Source: Symbiodinium natans
Lineage: Eukaryota; Sar; Dinophyceae; Suessiales; Symbiodiniaceae
Assembly (NCBI GenBank): GCA_905221605.1
Contig: CAJNDS010002522.1
Span: 10,001 to 62,181 of the forward strand
Direction of reading: 5' to 3'
DNA: 52,181 nucleotides
Below the pieces are notes generated by a model, which saw nothing but the letters and a program-made list of their open reading frames with translations, made no database searches and was not told the origin of the DNA. Position 1 is the stretch's first letter. Every line of letters begins with the position of its first letter. Of the stretch, positions 50,809-52,181 are shown piece by piece. A program made the position numbers and the translations under genes.

Positions 50809-52181
50809 ATAGGGTTTAAATATATATGTGATAGAGAGGTTTAGGGTTTGGGGTTTAGGGTTTAGGGTTTAGGGCTAGGGTTTAGGGTTTGGGGTTTAGG
50901 GTTTGAGGTTTAGGGTTTAGGGTTTACGGTTTAGGGTTTTAGGGTTTAGGGTTTAGGGTTTAGGATGTAGGGTTTGGGGTTTAGGGTTTAGGGTTTTAGG
51001 GTTTAGGGTTTAGGGGTTAGGATGGTTTAGGGTTTACGGTTTGGGGTTTAGGGTTTAGGGCTTCGGGTTTGGGGTTTAAGGATTAGGGGTTTCAGGATTC
51101 AGGCGTGGCTTTAATGGGTTGGTTTAGGGTCTTGGAGTTTTGGGTCCACGAGATTTCCGGCTTGCCAATACAGCGAAAGGACTGCATCTCTGAACCGCAA
51201 CCCTAAAGTCAGCCTTCAAAAACCCCAACCCCTACACCCTAAACCAGCAAACTTCAACCCTAAAACTCCCCTAAACCCTTAACCCTGAAATAACGTCCCA
51301 AACCCAAAACAATCTAGACCCAAAGCTCTTTGACACCAGAGAAGCGCTCCTTTTGGTTGGTGCGGTTCTTGAGTGGTTGCGGTTGCGTCGGTGTGCTGTT
51401 GCGGGTTTAGGGTTCAGGGTTTAGGGACGTGTAGAGTTTCGGGTCAAACCCCTAAAACCCGCAAAGCCCCAAAAGGCCCTAAAGCCCCAAACCTCACAAC
51501 CCCAAACACAAAGCCTTCAACCCTCAACCCCCCAAACCCCGAACGATGCTTAACTTAAAACTTAAAAGCCCAGCATATAAATACCCTAAACCCTAAACCC
51601 TAAACCCCTAAATCCCTAAGCCCTAAACCCTTTTGGGTGGGCTGCTTACTTTTACAAGGGAGCCCAGAACCCAAATGGGCAAAAGCCGCACTGGCATTCT
51701 AGGAACGTCCCCAAAACCCTAACCCCAAACCCCACCAAACCCTAAACCCCAAACCCTAAACCCTAAACCCTAACCGCTAAACCCTAAGCCCTCGGGAGCC
51801 GCCTGGAACCCCTTGCTGAGCAGGTCAAAGGCCGTCTGCTGCACGCAGACGTGGGTTTCCACCCCGAAGAGCACCACATTCTGAGGGGGGCAAGAGTTTA
51901 GGGGGTTTAGGGGTTTTGGGGGTTTTAGGGGTTTTAGGGGCTTTAGGGTTTAGGGTTTAGGGTTTAGGGTTTAGGGGGTTAGGTCTTAGGGTTCAGGGCA
52001 TGGGGTGCTTCGGTGTTGGGGCGTTGCAGTGTTGGGTGTAAGGTTGTCGGGTTTCACGGCTTCTTGGGCTCTATGGTGTTGGGGTTTTCGGGCGCCAAAA
52101 AATCCCAAGCCGCTCTAGCCCTGGAACCGAAAGAGACCTAAACATCCAAGTTCTGGCCCGAAAAACTACACCCCATTGGGT
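50809..52181. repeat. Telomere-like mosaic, right edge
   Basis: TTTAGGG array with many variants 50838-51085, CCCTAAA-type at 51235-51275, 51577-51630 and 51735-51790, TTTAGGG/TTTAGGGG from 51895 to 51985. The exon at 51803-51880 is the only recognised coding part. A minus frame at about 51300-51400 (NSTPTQPQPLKNRTNQKERF) is open but unassigned. Confidence 0.75.
51803..51880 (-). CDS. Isochorismatase-like exon with catalytic cysteine
   Basis: 78-nt, phase-0 exon of 26 codons, beginning [20 protein letters not shown] and ending SKGFQ. The family motif VLFGIE.HVCVQQT is almost intact; its Cys is the catalytic nucleophile of the isochorismatase-like fold. The acceptor has a strong pyrimidine run (TTGCCCCCCTCAG|), and the donor is GC (TTCCAG|GCGGCT). 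A CCCTAAA array lies below it and a TTTAGGG/TTTAGGGG array just above. Confidence 0.9.

Overview
The window looks like nuclear DNA of a protist, most probably a dinoflagellate (a chromerid or perkinsid relative is less likely). The evidence is: (i) very many internal TTTAGGG/CCCTAAA blocks, the telomere type reported from dinoflagellates; (ii) tiny exons with several GC-AG introns, a donor type known to be common in dinoflagellates; (iii) all three recognisable cellular genes lie on the minus strand, as in unidirectional dinoflagellate clusters; (iv) a possible spliced-leader remnant (TTTGGCTCAAG) in a retroelement LTR. No species can be named from this.

Layout. 1-20.4 kb is a mosaic of short telomere-like arrays (7-mers plus local 8-, 9-mer and point variants), with unique segments of about 40-300 bp between them. 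Several unique segments are real exons. On the minus strand, four micro-exons (14452 down to about 10633) encode the switch regions of a Rab GTPase of the Rab2/4/14 type. Five exons (51880-51803, 20369-20319, 18957-18934, 17225-17164, 16936-16852) encode the C-terminal half of an isochorismatase-like cysteine hydrolase. An intronless minus-strand gene at 2752-3576 encodes a secreted or plastid-targeted-looking protein with four 60-residue FGKYRG repeats. The exons sit between a CCCTAAA array on their left and a TTTAGGG array on their right, so each intron starts with TTTAGGG and ends with CCCTAAA in RNA sense and could fold into a hairpin that brings its splice sites together.

20.45-29.23 kb and 41.41-50.19 kb are two closely similar copies (roughly half a percent different by eye) of a large LTR element with no recognisable pol gene. 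It has 288-bp LTRs, a primer-binding site that looks complementary to the anticodon arm of a methionine tRNA (copia-style half-tRNA priming) and a polypurine tract. Its one very long reading frame (about 2,590 codons) carries WW, S1-like, MLLE/PABC-like, SAM-like and six CCCH zinc-finger regions. Each copy is broken by a different single-base deletion, and copy 2 also has an early stop. Both copies lie inside one 31.4-kb intron of the isochorismatase-like gene, antisense to it.

29.58-29.68 kb is a 100-N assembly gap. 29.7-38.2 kb is a repeat island built from duplicated modules. 38.2-40.6 kb shows no convincing gene. 40.6-41.4 kb and 50.2-52.2 kb return to telomere-like mosaic. Splice sites were placed by eye from protein-family continuity and have not been tested with transcripts.
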